36,888 nucleotides of DNA, taken from NCBI GenBank assembly GCA_902779315.1, contig CACZBC010000036.1, forward strand, positions 1 to 36,888, in the 5' to 3' direction. This document shows, in pieces, positions 8,018-17,714 of the stretch (its first letter is position 1; each line of letters begins with the position of its first letter). Origin of the DNA: an uncultured Bacteroidales bacterium (GTDB lineage Bacteria > Bacteroidota > Bacteroidia > Bacteroidales > Bacteroidaceae). The notes beneath the pieces are model-generated. The model was not told where the DNA came from. It was given only the letters and a program-made list of their open reading frames with translations, and made no database searches. A program made the position numbers and the translations under genes.

Positions 8018-9607
8018 ATGTTAACCGAAGACAGACGTTTATATGTGGCTCACGGACAGAATGGGCCGATTTGCATCAATGGTAAGATGGCGAACAGGCA
8101 TGGTTTGATTGCTGGCGCTACGGGAACGGGCAAAACTGTTACCCTGCAAGTCCTTGCAGAAACCTTCTCTGAGGCTGGCGTGCCTTGCTTCATGGCCGAC
8201 ATGAAGGGCGACCTCTCTGGCATTTCGCAGACAGGTCAGATGTCAGGCTTCATCGAGAAACGCTGTGCCGAGTTCGGCATCGAGAACCCCCAATTCCATG
8301 GTGCTCCAGTGTGCTTCTACGACGTCTTTGGCGAACAGGGACACCCCATGCGTACCACCATCTCGAACATGGGTCCAGACCTGATGTCGCGACTCATGGA
8401 ACTGAACGAAGTGCAGGCTGGCGTGATGACGATTCTCTTCAAGGTGGCCGACGAAAGAGGACTTTTGTTGCTCGACCTCAAAGACTTACGCTCCATGCTG
8501 ACCTATATTGCCGACAACGCCACCAAGTTGACAAAAACTTACGGTAACGTCTCGACGGCTAGCGTGGGAGCAATTCAACGTGCCCTACTCTCACTCGAAA
8601 ATCAAGGCGCCGACAAGTTCTTCGGCGAACCAGCTTTCGACATCATGGATCTCCTGCAAGTCAGCGCTGAAGGCAAGGGCATGATGAACGTTCTGGCTGC
8701 TGACAAACTGATGCACCAGCCCAAACTCTACTCCACTTTCCTGCTCTGGCTCCTTTCCGACCTCTACGCTCGTCTGCCCGAAGTGGGCGACCAAGACTTG
8801 CCGCGACTGGTCTTCTTCTTCGACGAGGCTCACACACTCTTCACAGACACGCCAAAGAGTCTGGTAGACAAGATAGAGCAAGTTGTCCGACTCATCCGAA
8901 GCAAGGGCGTTGGCGTTTATTTCGTAACGCAGAACCCAACAGATATACCCGATTCGGTTCTCGCTCAATTGGGCAATAGAGTTCAGCACGCCCTTCGCGC
9001 CTTCACGCCAAAAGAGCAGAAGAACGTGAAAGCCGCTGCCGAGACTTTCCGCGCAAATCCAGACTTCAAGACGGAAGACGCCATCATGGAACTCGGAACA
9101 GGCGAGGCGCTCGTCTCTTTCCTCGATGAAAAGGGTACTCCGAACGTAGTGGAGCGTGCCAAAGTACTCTTCCCACTCAGTCAAATCGGCGCAATCACAG
9201 AGTCACAACGTGACACTATCATCAAGACCTCGCGCATCTTCGGCCGTTACGACACAATGATAGACCGCGAGAGTGCCTTCGAAGTACTGCTTGCCGAAAG
9301 CGAAAAAGAAGAGGCAGCTAGGGCTCAGGAACGCGAGATGGCAGAGCAAGAGAAACAAGCCGAAAAGGAAGAAAAAGAGTCAGCAAAGAAGAGCAAAAAG
9401 AAAGGTTTCTTCTCGAAAATCCTGTCGGCCGTCATTACAAGTGTTACTGCAGCTCTCGGCACTTATGTCGCTAATACTGTGACAGGTAAGAAGAGTCGTT
9501 CGAAGGAAAGCCTCGGCAAGAAGATTACAAAGAGCACAGTCAGCACGGCTACCAGAACAGCTACTCGCGAACTGGGCCGAAGCATTCTCGGTAACCTGAT
9601 AAAATAA
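8018..9607 (+). CDS. HerA-like P-loop ATPase (DUF853/YjgR family)
   Basis: 529 residues. Walker A is GATGTGKT at 33-40 and Walker B is LVFFFDEAH at about 264-272. The pattern [37 protein letters not shown], and [32 protein letters not shown] is characteristic of the DUF853 (YjgR) branch of HerA/FtsK ATPases. The length is close to that of the family. The last 120 residues are a highly charged helix ([19 protein letters not shown]) followed by a short hydrophobic Ala/Val/Thr stretch (about 465-485), which could attach the protein to the membrane or mediate oligomerisation. The biochemical role of this family is not established; a NurA nuclease partner is not present nearby. It leads a probable three-gene operon with 15- and 13-bp gaps. 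Confidence 0.85.
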   Translation: MLTEDRRLYVAHGQNGPICINGKMANRHGLIAGATGTGKTVTLQVLAETFSEAGVPCFMADMKGDLSGISQTGQMSGFIEKRCAEFGIENPQFHGAPVCFYDVFGEQGHPMRTTISNMGPDLMSRLMELNEVQAGVMTILFKVADERGLLLLDLKDLRSMLTYIADNATKLTKTYGNVSTASVGAIQRALLSLENQGADKFFGEPAFDIMDLLQVSAEGKGMMNVLAADKLMHQPKLYSTFLLWLLSDLYARLPEVGDQDLPRLVFFFDEAHTLFTDTPKSLVDKIEQVVRLIRSKGVGVYFVTQNPTDIPDSVLAQLGNRVQHALRAFTPKEQKNVKAAAETFRANPDFKTEDAIMELGTGEALVSFLDEKGTPNVVERAKVLFPLSQIGAITESQRDTIIKTSRIFGRYDTMIDRESAFEVLLAESEKEEAARAQEREMAEQEKQAEKEEKESAKKSKKKGFFSKILSAVITSVTAALGTYVANTVTGKKSRSKESLGKKITKSTVSTATRTATRELGRSILGNLIK

Positions 9608-9622
9608 CGACAGAACACTATC

Positions 9623-10648
9623 ATGAAAACTCAAGTAAAAGCCGGAACTGGTGGCAAGAAATACGTGCCGTATGAGAAGCGAACGGGCAACGAATCGGTC
9701 GTATACTTCACACGCAAACTCTCGGCCGAAGGACTCATCAACGCCTACAAACAAGTCAGCGAAAACATCTGCGGCAAAGTGGGGGTGAAACTGCATACAG
9801 GAGAGCAAAACGGGCCGAACATTATCCCTAGGGAATGGGTGAAGACCCTTTTCAAAAAGGACCTGAAAGGAGCTAGCATTATCGAGACAAACACATATTA
9901 CGAGGGCGACCGCGACACCACAGAAAAGCATCGTAAGACACTGAAAGTAAACGGCTGGACCTTCTGTCCCGTTGACATTCTCGACGAGCAGGAAACTACC
10001 ACCCTACCCATCAAAGGCGGCAAGTGGTTCAAGAAAATGTATGTCGGCAAGAACTTGCTAAACTATGACTCGATTGTGGCTCTGACACATTTCAAGGGAC
10101 ACACAATGGGCGGTTTCGGTGGCTCAAACAAGAATATCGGCATCGGATGTGCAGATGGCCATATAGGCAAAGGCTTGATTCATACCGTGAAAGGTTCCTC
10201 CGATCAATGGTCGATTTGCGAAGAAGAGTTCATGGAGCGCATGACAGAATCCACAAAAGCGACTATCGATCATTTTGGCGATCATATCACATACGTCAAC
10301 GTAATGCGCAACATGTCCGTTTCATGCGACTGCGAAGGCATATTGGCAGAACCAGTCGTGACACCAGACGTGGGTATCCTCTCGTCTACAGATATTCTGG
10401 CTATCGATCAGGCTTGCGTGGACATCATCTATGCCATGACTGCCGAAGAACATCACGATATGGTGGAACGCATAGAAACACGTCACGGCCTCCGTCAACT
10501 CTCCTATATGAAGGAACTTGGCATGGGCAATAACCGCTACGTCCTCATCGACCTTGACAATGGTGGCAAACGCATCACGGCAGCTGATGCCGCAAAGGGA
10601 TTGAAGCCATTCTCTGTGAAATACAAAACGATACGCCGCACCACATAA
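9623..10648 (+). CDS. DUF362 domain-containing protein
   Basis: A 341-residue cytoplasmic-looking protein without a signal peptide. The segments KVGVKLHTGEQNGPNIIPREW, IIETNTYYEGDRDTTEKH, and LTHFKGHTMGGFGGSNKNIGIGCADG are the conserved core of DUF362 proteins. A Cys pair (SCDCEG, about residues 234-239) is present, but the C-terminal 2x4Fe-4S ferredoxin module carried by longer members is absent. The function of the family is not known. The gene starts 15 bp after the HerA-like ATPase gene and ends 13 bp before yccF, suggesting co-transcription. Confidence 0.8.
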   Translation: MKTQVKAGTGGKKYVPYEKRTGNESVVYFTRKLSAEGLINAYKQVSENICGKVGVKLHTGEQNGPNIIPREWVKTLFKKDLKGASIIETNTYYEGDRDTTEKHRKTLKVNGWTFCPVDILDEQETTTLPIKGGKWFKKMYVGKNLLNYDSIVALTHFKGHTMGGFGGSNKNIGIGCADGHIGKGLIHTVKGSSDQWSICEEEFMERMTESTKATIDHFGDHITYVNVMRNMSVSCDCEGILAEPVVTPDVGILSSTDILAIDQACVDIIYAMTAEEHHDMVERIETRHGLRQLSYMKELGMGNNRYVLIDLDNGGKRITAADAAKGLKPFSVKYKTIRRTT

Positions 10649-10661
10649 CCTGTTAAAAGTC

Positions 10662-11030
10662 ATGAAGTTTCTGGGGAACATCATTTGGGTTGTCTTTGGA
10701 GGACTGGGGATTGCTCTGGAGTATTTGGTGGGAGCTGTAGGTCTGATGATAACCATCATCGGCATACCCTTCGGACTGCAATGCCTGAAACTAGGTTTGC
10801 TTGCTTTATGGCCGTTCGGCTCCAGAGTGAGAGAGAAGCAACCTCAACATGGTTGCCTGAACCTCTTCATGAACGTGCTGTGGTTCATTATTGGGGGCAT
10901 CTGGATTTGGCTAAGCCACATGTTTTTCGGCATTATCTTCTGCATCACCATCATCGGCATTCCTTTCGGAAAGATGCATTTCCGACTGGCAAGACTGGCC
11001 CTTTCGCCCTTTGGCAAAGAGGTCATTTAA
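10662..11030 (+). CDS. yccF: YccF domain inner-membrane protein
   Basis: 122 residues made of two similar halves, each with hydrophobic helices and the phrase IGIPFG (ITIIGIPFGLQCLKL and ITIIGIPFGKMHFRL). This duplicated arrangement and length are those of YccF family membrane proteins, whose role is unknown. The halves are joined by a polar segment (REKQPQHG). It is the last gene of the plus-strand group and converges on trkA with only 20 bp between the stop codons. No clear terminator hairpin is visible in that gap. Confidence 0.85.
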   Translation: MKFLGNIIWVVFGGLGIALEYLVGAVGLMITIIGIPFGLQCLKLGLLALWPFGSRVREKQPQHGCLNLFMNVLWFIIGGIWIWLSHMFFGIIFCITIIGIPFGKMHFRLARLALSPFGKEVI

Positions 11031-11050
11031 TACAACAAAACCACTTGATA

Positions 11051-12430
11051 TCAGAACAGATGCAGGCCGCCACTTTTCTTGGAGAAGTAGCGGTCCATTT
11101 GTTTGATGAGACCACTCTTGCAGAAGACGACAACACGATCGCCAGGTTGTAACTGGGTGTTACCGTAGATAAGCGCTCCTTGGTCCTCGCCACGAACATA
11201 GCCGCCAAGCGTCACACCTGAAGGCAAACGCAATTCGCTGACTGGCTTTTGACAAGCAAGGCTACCTTCTTGTGCCACGATTTCAGCCACATCTGCACTT
11301 GCAATGGTGAGACACTTCACGTTGTGAGCGTCGGTATCGAGCATCATCTGATAGATGCGACCTGCAGCTATCATCTTCTTGTTTATAATGGTACCTATAT
11401 CAAGCTTCTCAGCCATCGAAACATAGTCCATATTGTCAACCAGAGCAACTGTTTTGCGTACGCCCATACGCTTTGCCGCAAGGCAGGCTAGAATGTTGGT
11501 TTCGGTTTCAGGAGTAAGGGCACAAAACGCGTGCATATCGGAGAGCCCTTCGTCCAAAAGAAGCTTAGTGTCGCGTCCATCACCTTGAATGATGCGGATA
11601 TCGCTATCTTCGAGAATTTCGTTCAGACGGCGGCAACGCTCCTCGTTTTGCTCAATAATCTTGATGTTGTAGAAATCAGGCTTGCCTTCAGCCACATGAA
11701 CGGAAGTACGTCCGCCACCCATAATCATTACGTTTCGGACATCGGCATAATCCTCCTTGCCCACAATCTCGCGGATATACCCAATGTGGCGTTTAGTCGT
11801 CATGAAGTAAGCGATATCGCCGTTTCGCAGTTCGTCGTTACCAGAAGGGATAATGGTGTCGTCTCCTCGCTTAATGACAACTATGCGGTAAGGTGTCTGA
11901 GCATCACAAAGGTCACGAAGCGCAACTCCTGTGATGCGAGCCTTCTCGCGAAGTTTGATGCCAAGCATAACAAGCGCACCTCCTGCGACCTCCCAATACT
12001 GACGTACCCAAGAACGCTTGATGCCGTCAAGAATTTCTTTTGCAGCAAGACCTTCAGGATAAATAATGGAATCGACACCCATCTGCTGAAAGAGGTCGCG
12101 ATACTGAGGCATCGTGTATTCGGCAGTATCGACGCGGGCAATCGTTTTGCGGGCTCCAAGCGTATGAGCAAGCATGCAACAAGTGATGTTACGCGTCTCT
12201 TCAGGCGTCACGGCAATAAAGAGATCGCATTGATGCACACCACCCTCGCGAAGACCACTAATTGAGGTCGGCGAGACATTGAGCGTCATCAAGTCGAGGT
12301 CGCCCGAATTGAGCAATCGAGTGGTCTTCTCGGGACTCTCATCAATAAGGATGATGTCCTGGTCTTCTCTTGAAAGGAGTGCCGCAAGATGTGAGCCGAC
12401 AGCACCTGCACCTGCTATGACGATTTTCAT
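11051..12430 (-). CDS. trkA: Trk potassium uptake regulatory subunit TrkA
   Basis: 459 residues with two RCK repeats. The first Rossmann nucleotide-binding loop is [14 protein letters not shown] at residues 3-16 and the second is [16 protein letters not shown] at about 233-248, each followed by a TrkA-C-like beta domain. The size is close to that of double-RCK TrkA. The protein binds NAD(H) and nucleotides and gates the membrane K+ channel subunit TrkH. Its ATG overlaps the dxs TGA by four bases (ATGA), so translation is coupled to dxs. No trkH follows; the next gene downstream is the convergent yccF. Confidence 0.9.
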   Translation of the reverse strand: MKIVIAGAGAVGSHLAALLSREDQDIILIDESPEKTTRLLNSGDLDLMTLNVSPTSISGLREGGVHQCDLFIAVTPEETRNITCCMLAHTLGARKTIARVDTAEYTMPQYRDLFQQMGVDSIIYPEGLAAKEILDGIKRSWVRQYWEVAGGALVMLGIKLREKARITGVALRDLCDAQTPYRIVVIKRGDDTIIPSGNDELRNGDIAYFMTTKRHIGYIREIVGKEDYADVRNVMIMGGGRTSVHVAEGKPDFYNIKIIEQNEERCRRLNEILEDSDIRIIQGDGRDTKLLLDEGLSDMHAFCALTPETETNILACLAAKRMGVRKTVALVDNMDYVSMAEKLDIGTIINKKMIAAGRIYQMMLDTDAHNVKCLTIASADVAEIVAQEGSLACQKPVSELRLPSGVTLGGYVRGEDQGALIYGNTQLQPGDRVVVFCKSGLIKQMDRYFSKKSGGLHLF

Positions 12431-14313
12431 GAGATTGCTTTCTTTATGGCCTCCGCATCAAGTCCAACAAGATGATAGAGCTCTTCCGGAGTGCCGTGTT
12501 CTACAAAATGGTCGGGCAGACCAAGCCGAACGACCTGCGGGTGCAAGTTGTGATCTGCCATATATTCGATAACAGCGGAACCCAGTCCGCCTTGAACGAC
12601 GCCGTCTTCTATGGTAACAATACGATGAAACTTTTTGCCTACTTCTTGCAGGATGTCCTCATCAATAGGTTTCAGAAATCGCATATCATAATGAGCGACA
12701 TACTTTCCTGCCTCCTTCAACTCTTGAACAACTTTTGCCACCACATTTCCGATGGGACCAAGACTCAGGACCGCTACTTCGTTTCCGTCTGTAAGCCTGC
12801 GTCCCTTTCCAACAGGAATCTCCTCTAAAGTACAACGCCAATCTATCAACACACCTCGACCTCTTGGATAGCGAATCACAAAAGGTCCCTTGTCTGAAAG
12901 CTGAGCCGTGTACATCAACCGACGCAATTCATGTTCGTTCATGGGCGAACTTATTGTCAGGTTGGGAATGGGACGAAGTGCTGCAAGATCAAAAGCACCA
13001 TGATGCGTGGCACCATCTTGCCCGACAAGTCCTGCCCTATCGAAGCAAAAGACAACGTGCAATCGGCAAAGCGCAACATCGTGAATAATATTATCGAACG
13101 CGCGTTGAGCAAATGAAGAATAGATGTTGCAGAAAGGAATCAGCCCTTCTTTCGCCAAACCTCCTGCAAAAGTGACAGCATGCCCTTCTGCAATACCAAC
13201 ATCGAAAGTGCGTTCGGGCATCTCCTTCATCATGATGTTTAGGCTGCAGCCCGTTGCCATCGCTGGCGTAATGCCCACAATCTTCTCATTAAGTTTTGCA
13301 AGTTCAAGTAGGGTTTCGCCGAATACATCCTGATATCTTGGAGGCATACCATCTGTATTGTCCTTAAGGCGTTCGCCAGTTTCTGGATCGTACTTGCCTG
13401 GAGCATGAAAGACCGTCGGGTTCTTCTCGGCTGGCTTGAAGCCCTTGCCCTTGATTGTATGCAAATGCAAAAGCTTCGGTCCCTTCATATCCTTAATCTG
13501 TCGAAGGGTATTGACAAGTTCGATGACGTCATGACCGTCGATAGGCCCGAAGTAACGGATATTGAAGCCCTCGAAGATATTCTGCTGATTGTTGAGCAAA
13601 GCCTTTAGAGAATTGTTGAAACGAAGAATCTTCTGTCGTCTCTTCTCGCTCAAGACACCAAGACGGACAAGTCCGTTCGACAAGCGGAAACGAACATTAT
13701 TGTAAAGACTGGAAGTGTGCAGATGATGCAGGTATTGTTTCATGCCGCCCACACTCCTGTCGATACTCATATTGTTGTCATTCAATATGATAAGTAGATT
13801 GTTTGGCGTACTGCTGGCATTGTTGACACCCTCGAATGCGAGACCACCGCTCATGCTTCCGTCGCCAATCACAGCCACAACTTTCCGCTCGTCTTCACCT
13901 TGTTTGTGAGCGGCAACAGCCATTCCCAAAGCGGCGGAGATACTGTTCGAAGCATGTCCGCAGGCAAAGGTGTCATACTCGCTTTCGTCTGGAGAAGGGA
14001 AAGGACGAAGACCACCGAAATGACGATATGTAGGGAATGCGTCATGACGACCCGTCAGAATCTTATGACCTGCAGCCTGATGTCCGACATCCCATACGAG
14101 ACGGTCGTAAGGCGTATTGAAAACATAGTGTAATGCAACCGTCAATTCTACAACACCTAGTGAACTTGCGAAATGACCGGGATTGCAAGCCATTTCCCGA
14201 ATAATATCTTGCCGGAGTTCATTACAAACCTGAGGCAACGCTTCGATTGGTAGAGCTCGAAGGTCAGACGGGAACTTTATATTTGGAAGAAGCTCTTGAG
14301 GCTCTTTTTTCAC
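12427..14313 (-). CDS. dxs: 1-deoxy-D-xylulose-5-phosphate synthase
   Basis: 628 residues, the normal DXS length. The thiamine-diphosphate motif [16 protein letters not shown]...LNDNNMSI lies at 150-184; [21 protein letters not shown] (45-65) holds the conserved catalytic-site His48; and the transketolase-like central domain has [21 protein letters not shown]. The enzyme condenses pyruvate with glyceraldehyde 3-phosphate at the start of the MEP isoprenoid pathway and also supplies thiamine and pyridoxal precursors. The start is a GTG at 14313-14311: an in-frame TAA lies six bases upstream and the next ATG would delete conserved residues. A -7 box at 14342-14335 gives a leader of about 15 nt. 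Confidence 0.95.
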   Translation of the reverse strand: MKKEPQELLPNIKFPSDLRALPIEALPQVCNELRQDIIREMACNPGHFASSLGVVELTVALHYVFNTPYDRLVWDVGHQAAGHKILTGRHDAFPTYRHFGGLRPFPSPDESEYDTFACGHASNSISAALGMAVAAHKQGEDERKVVAVIGDGSMSGGLAFEGVNNASSTPNNLLIILNDNNMSIDRSVGGMKQYLHHLHTSSLYNNVRFRLSNGLVRLGVLSEKRRQKILRFNNSLKALLNNQQNIFEGFNIRYFGPIDGHDVIELVNTLRQIKDMKGPKLLHLHTIKGKGFKPAEKNPTVFHAPGKYDPETGERLKDNTDGMPPRYQDVFGETLLELAKLNEKIVGITPAMATGCSLNIMMKEMPERTFDVGIAEGHAVTFAGGLAKEGLIPFCNIYSSFAQRAFDNIIHDVALCRLHVVFCFDRAGLVGQDGATHHGAFDLAALRPIPNLTISSPMNEHELRRLMYTAQLSDKGPFVIRYPRGRGVLIDWRCTLEEIPVGKGRRLTDGNEVAVLSLGPIGNVVAKVVQELKEAGKYVAHYDMRFLKPIDEDILQEVGKKFHRIVTIEDGVVQGGLGSAVIEYMADHNLHPQVVRLGLPDHFVEHGTPEELYHLVGLDAEAIKKAIS

Positions 14314-14334
14314 GATTTAATATATTTTTCACGG

Positions 14335-14342
14335 CAAAGATA
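14335..14342 (-). promoter_or_regulatory. -7 box upstream of dxs
   Basis: TATCTTTG on the minus strand, 21 bp upstream of the dxs GTG. A -33 TTTG at the right distance is not evident, so this half-site is tentative. It is divergent from the -7 box of the GSCFA gene at 14365. Confidence 0.45.
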
Positions 14343-14364
14343 CGCTTTTTTGCGGAGTTTTATG

Positions 14365-14372
14365 TAATTTTG
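14365..14372 (+). promoter_or_regulatory. -7 box upstream of the GSCFA gene
   Basis: TAATTTTG fits TAnnTTTG. The predicted transcript start near 14379 supports the ATG at 14399 and excludes the in-frame GTG at 14372, which overlaps the box. No good -33 element is seen. Confidence 0.4.
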
Positions 14373-14398
14373 TGCAACAAAATCAGCGAAAGAAGAAG

Positions 14399-15193
14399 AT
14401 GAAGGTTGAGGAGATGCCTTTCCGAACAGTTGTGGAAGTGCCAAAATGGACGAAATTGATGCAAAAAGAACATCGGTTCGTACTGCTTGGCTCGTGCTTT
14501 GCTCAATACATGGGCGAACGCTTCCAAAAGGAAGGAATGAGTGTCGTCTGCAATCCATTGGGAGCCGCCTACAATCCTGAAAGCATCGACATTCAAGTTA
14601 GGCAAGCTTTGACAGGAGAAGACAATTTGCCGGTCTTCCACTTCGATGGCAAATGGCGTTGTTGGTGGGCGAACACGCTCATCAGCGATACTGAAGAAAA
14701 ACGGTTCAACGAAACCATCCGAACAATATTCCTCGACCTCGGGAATGCCTTGCGAAAGGCCGACTTCCTTTTCATTACACTAGGTACAAACGTGTGCTAC
14801 AAACTGAAGGAGAACGGAATGACGGTAACAAATTGCCATAAAGTTCCTGCCGCCAAGTTCGAGGAGGTGACGCTAGACCTGGAGACATGTGTGAAGACCT
14901 TGAGTGACATGATGAATCTTCTTCTGGAAAACTGCCCAAAACTGCAAGTCGTCTTTACTGTCAGCCCCTATCGCTATAAAAAGTATGGCTTTCACGGCAG
15001 TCAGTTAGCAAAAGCGACTTTATTGCTTGCAGTCGACGAAATATGCAAGAAATATACAAATAAAGCGGTCTACTTCCCTGCATACGAAATCATGATGGAC
15101 GAACTTCGCGACTATCATTTCTATGCCGAAGACATGATTCATCCCGCTCCAGAAGCGGTTGAACACATCTGGAACAAACTTTGGAATTGTTAA
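14399..15193 (+). CDS. GSCFA domain-containing protein
   Basis: 264 residues. The family-naming motif GSCFA is at 31-35 (RFVLLGSCFAQYMGERF), followed by CNPLGAAYNPESI, FLFITLGTNVCYKL and the terminal YHFYAEDMIHPAPEAVEHIW. The first Ser of GSCFA and the C-terminal Asp/His (about D244/H247) resemble a GDSL/SGNH-type hydrolase triad, which is an inference. No signal peptide is seen. The substrate is unknown. It is 30 bp upstream of murF-alr and probably co-transcribed with it, which suggests a link to cell-envelope metabolism. Confidence 0.88.
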   Translation: MKVEEMPFRTVVEVPKWTKLMQKEHRFVLLGSCFAQYMGERFQKEGMSVVCNPLGAAYNPESIDIQVRQALTGEDNLPVFHFDGKWRCWWANTLISDTEEKRFNETIRTIFLDLGNALRKADFLFITLGTNVCYKLKENGMTVTNCHKVPAAKFEEVTLDLETCVKTLSDMMNLLLENCPKLQVVFTVSPYRYKKYGFHGSQLAKATLLLAVDEICKKYTNKAVYFPAYEIMMDELRDYHFYAEDMIHPAPEAVEHIWNKLWNC

Positions 15194-15223
15194 ATCGAAA
15201 ACAACAAATCGTAAATACTTAAA

Positions 15224-17587
15224 ATGTATAATACTCTTGAAATAGCATCCTTTATTGGAGCCCCAACGGACGGCCTGAAAGGGCGTGAGATTGACTGGTT
15301 GCTGACGGACAGTCGCAGCCTCTGTTATCCAGAATCAACACTCTTCTTTGCCATAAAAACAGAAGTAGGTAACGGACACCTGTATGTTGCCGACCTGTAT
15401 CAACGAGGCGTACGTGCTTTTGTGGTAAGCGAAAAGGTGGAAGGCGATTTCCCAGATGCCGACTTCCTCTTCGTTCAAAATACACTCTTCGCACTTCAAT
15501 CACTTGCAGCACAACATCGTTCTCGCTTTGACGTCCCCATCATAGGAATTACGGGCAGTAATGGAAAGACTGTTGTCAAGGAATGGCTTTACCAACTCTT
15601 GGCACCCGACTTCACAGTTACCCGCAGCCCACGCAGTTATAACTCGCAAACAGGTGTTCCCCTTTCTGTATGGGGACTTAATGAAAACACCCAGATTGGC
15701 ATCTTCGAGGCAGCCATTTCGAAGAAGAACGAGATGGTGGCTCTGGAGCGCATCATCAAGCCCACAATCGGCATCTTCACTTGCCTGGGTGGTGCACATC
15801 AGGAGAACTTCTCAACCTTCGAGGAAAAGTGTATGGAGAAACTCCAACTGATGAAGGATGCGAAGGTTGTCATTTATCCTGCCGGAGACTCCGTGATAAA
15901 GGATTGCATTCGTCAGGCCCGGCTGAAAGGCCGACTTGTTGCCTGTCCTTCCACAGGGAATGCCTATGAGGATAACGAAGCACTTTGCCGAGCTGCCTGT
16001 CGCGAGATGGGACTCGACGATGACATAATAGAAGAACGTCTGCGCGCACTCGAACCAGTGGCTATGCGACTCGAAGTGAAGGACGGACAGAACGACTGTA
16101 CACTCATCAACGACTCCTATAACAGCGACATTAGCAGTCTGGACATTGCACTCGATTTCATGAATCGCAGACCCGAGAAAGAAGGCCGCCAGCGCACCCT
16201 CATTTTGAGTGACATCCTGCAGAGCGGAGTAGAACCTCACGCCCTCTATACTCAACTTGCCGATCTGCTTGAACAACGCGGCATCAACAACCTGATTGCC
16301 GTTGGTGGCGTCATTTCCGCCCACATGAACTGCTTTGCCGGCTTGCCCATCTGCTGTCGGTTCTTCGCCAATACGGACGCACTCTTGCAGGACGACATAA
16401 TGAACAAACTGGAGCATCAACTCATCCTCATCAAGGGTGCACGCAAGTTCCATTTTGAGCGCATAACCGACCGACTGGAGAAGAAAGTGCACGAAACCAT
16501 CCTCGAAGTCAATCTTAGCGCACTCGTGGACAATCTCAACTATTACCGCTCGTTCCTGAAGCCCGAGACGAAGATGGTTTGCATGGTAAAAGCCGATGCG
16601 TATGGAGCAGGGGCAGTCGAGGTGGCTAAGACGCTCCAGGACCACAATGTCGATTACCTGGCAGTAGCCGTAGCCGACGAAGGTGTCACACTTCGCGAGA
16701 AAGGCATCACGCAAGGCATCATGGTGATGAACCCCGAAATGAGCAGTTTCAGCACGCTCTTCCAATACAATCTGGAGCCGGAGATTTACAGTTTCCGACT
16801 CCTCGACGCACTCATCTATGCTGCTGAGCACGAGGGCATTACGAACTTCCCGGTTCACATCAAGCTCGATACAGGAATGCATCGTCTCGGCTTCGATCCG
16901 GAGAAGGATATTCCCAGACTCATCGAGCGCTTGAAACGGCAGACTGCCCTCATTCCTCGTTCTGTATTCTCGCACTTCGTTGGCAGCGACTCTGATAACT
17001 TCGACGAATTCTCCGCCAAACAATACGACCTCTTCCTGAAGGGCAGCAAACAGCTTCAGGAAGCCTTTCCCCACCCCATTCTGCGACACATCTGCAATAG
17101 CGCGGGCATCGAGCATTTCCCCGAAAGACAACTCGAAATGGTACGACTCGGACTCGGACTTTACGGCATCAACCCCCGTAACGACCAGACCATTCACAAC
17201 GTCAGCACCCTTCGCACCACCATCCTGCAGATTCACGACGTGAAAGCTGGCGAAAGCGTGGGTTACAGCCGCAAAACCGTGCTTGAAAGAGACAGCAGGA
17301 TTGCAAGCTTGCCGATAGGTTATGCCGACGGACTGGACAGATTGCTTGGCAACAGGAAAGGCTATTGCCTGGTTAATGGGCAGAAGGCTGATTACGTGGG
17401 CAACATCTGCATGGATGTCTGCATGATAGACGTAACAGACATTCCATGCGAAGAAGGCGACCTCGCTACTATTTTCGGCGATGAGTTGTCACCCTCGAAA
17501 CTCGCCTCACTTTGCGGCACAATCCCCTACGAAATCCTGACAGGCATAGCTCCACGCGTGAAACGTATCTACTTCGAAGACAAGTAG
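15224..17587 (+). CDS. MurF-like ligase fused to alanine racemase
   Basis: 787 residues. Residues 1 to about 425 are a Mur-ligase module with P-loop GITGSNGKT (108-116), GGAHQENFS and NDSYNSD, resembling MurF. Residues about 430-787 are a PLP-dependent alanine racemase with MVKADAYGAG (PLP Lys456), IKLDTGMHRLGF, and the catalytic-Tyr region SVGYSRKTV (Tyr681). Such bifunctional MurF/Alr proteins are known in Bacteroidota; the racemase makes D-Ala and the MurF part would add D-Ala-D-Ala to the UDP-MurNAc-tripeptide. A separate full MurF is encoded at 22905-24200. In this copy the MurF motif ETGANHPGEI is replaced by EAAISKKNEM, so its ligase activity is uncertain. A 22-bp repeat array starts at the last base of the stop codon. 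Confidence 0.93.
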   Translation: MYNTLEIASFIGAPTDGLKGREIDWLLTDSRSLCYPESTLFFAIKTEVGNGHLYVADLYQRGVRAFVVSEKVEGDFPDADFLFVQNTLFALQSLAAQHRSRFDVPIIGITGSNGKTVVKEWLYQLLAPDFTVTRSPRSYNSQTGVPLSVWGLNENTQIGIFEAAISKKNEMVALERIIKPTIGIFTCLGGAHQENFSTFEEKCMEKLQLMKDAKVVIYPAGDSVIKDCIRQARLKGRLVACPSTGNAYEDNEALCRAACREMGLDDDIIEERLRALEPVAMRLEVKDGQNDCTLINDSYNSDISSLDIALDFMNRRPEKEGRQRTLILSDILQSGVEPHALYTQLADLLEQRGINNLIAVGGVISAHMNCFAGLPICCRFFANTDALLQDDIMNKLEHQLILIKGARKFHFERITDRLEKKVHETILEVNLSALVDNLNYYRSFLKPETKMVCMVKADAYGAGAVEVAKTLQDHNVDYLAVAVADEGVTLREKGITQGIMVMNPEMSSFSTLFQYNLEPEIYSFRLLDALIYAAEHEGITNFPVHIKLDTGMHRLGFDPEKDIPRLIERLKRQTALIPRSVFSHFVGSDSDNFDEFSAKQYDLFLKGSKQLQEAFPHPILRHICNSAGIEHFPERQLEMVRLGLGLYGINPRNDQTIHNVSTLRTTILQIHDVKAGESVGYSRKTVLERDSRIASLPIGYADGLDRLLGNRKGYCLVNGQKADYVGNICMDVCMIDVTDIPCEEGDLATIFGDELSPSKLASLCGTIPYEILTGIAPRVKRIYFEDK

Positions 17588-17674
17588 CACGTTAAGCTGA
17601 CAGATTAGGCACGTTAAGTTGGCAGATTAGGCACGTTAAGTTGGCAGATTAAGCACGTTAAATTTGGAATTTAA
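17587..17674. repeat. 22-bp-period tandem array C (4 units)
   Basis: Units start at 17587, 17609, 17631 and 17653. Units 2 and 3 are identical except for the last base (GCACGTTAAGTTGGCAGATT plus AG or AA). Unit 1 differs by two bases in the core and unit 4 is degenerate (AAATTTGGAATTT). The first unit begins at the final G of the murF-alr TAG stop codon. The remaining 40 bp to the next ATG hold no clear promoter or riboswitch. Confidence 0.9.
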
Positions 17675-17714
17675 CCATGTCAGATTTTAAATAATAACGT
17701 ATCATAGCTACGGA

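Noticed and set aside
15812-17236. A 474-codon minus-strand frame inside murF-alr
   Set aside because: It is antisense to conserved MurF and racemase motifs and matches nothing I recognise.
17587-17674. A CRISPR array at the 22-bp repeats
   Set aside because: The units are directly adjacent with no spacers, are 22 bp, and no cas genes are present.
17588-17714. A cobalamin or heme riboswitch upstream of the ABC importer
   Set aside because: The gap holds only the 22-bp array and about 40 bp; no cobalamin box or long structured leader is visible.
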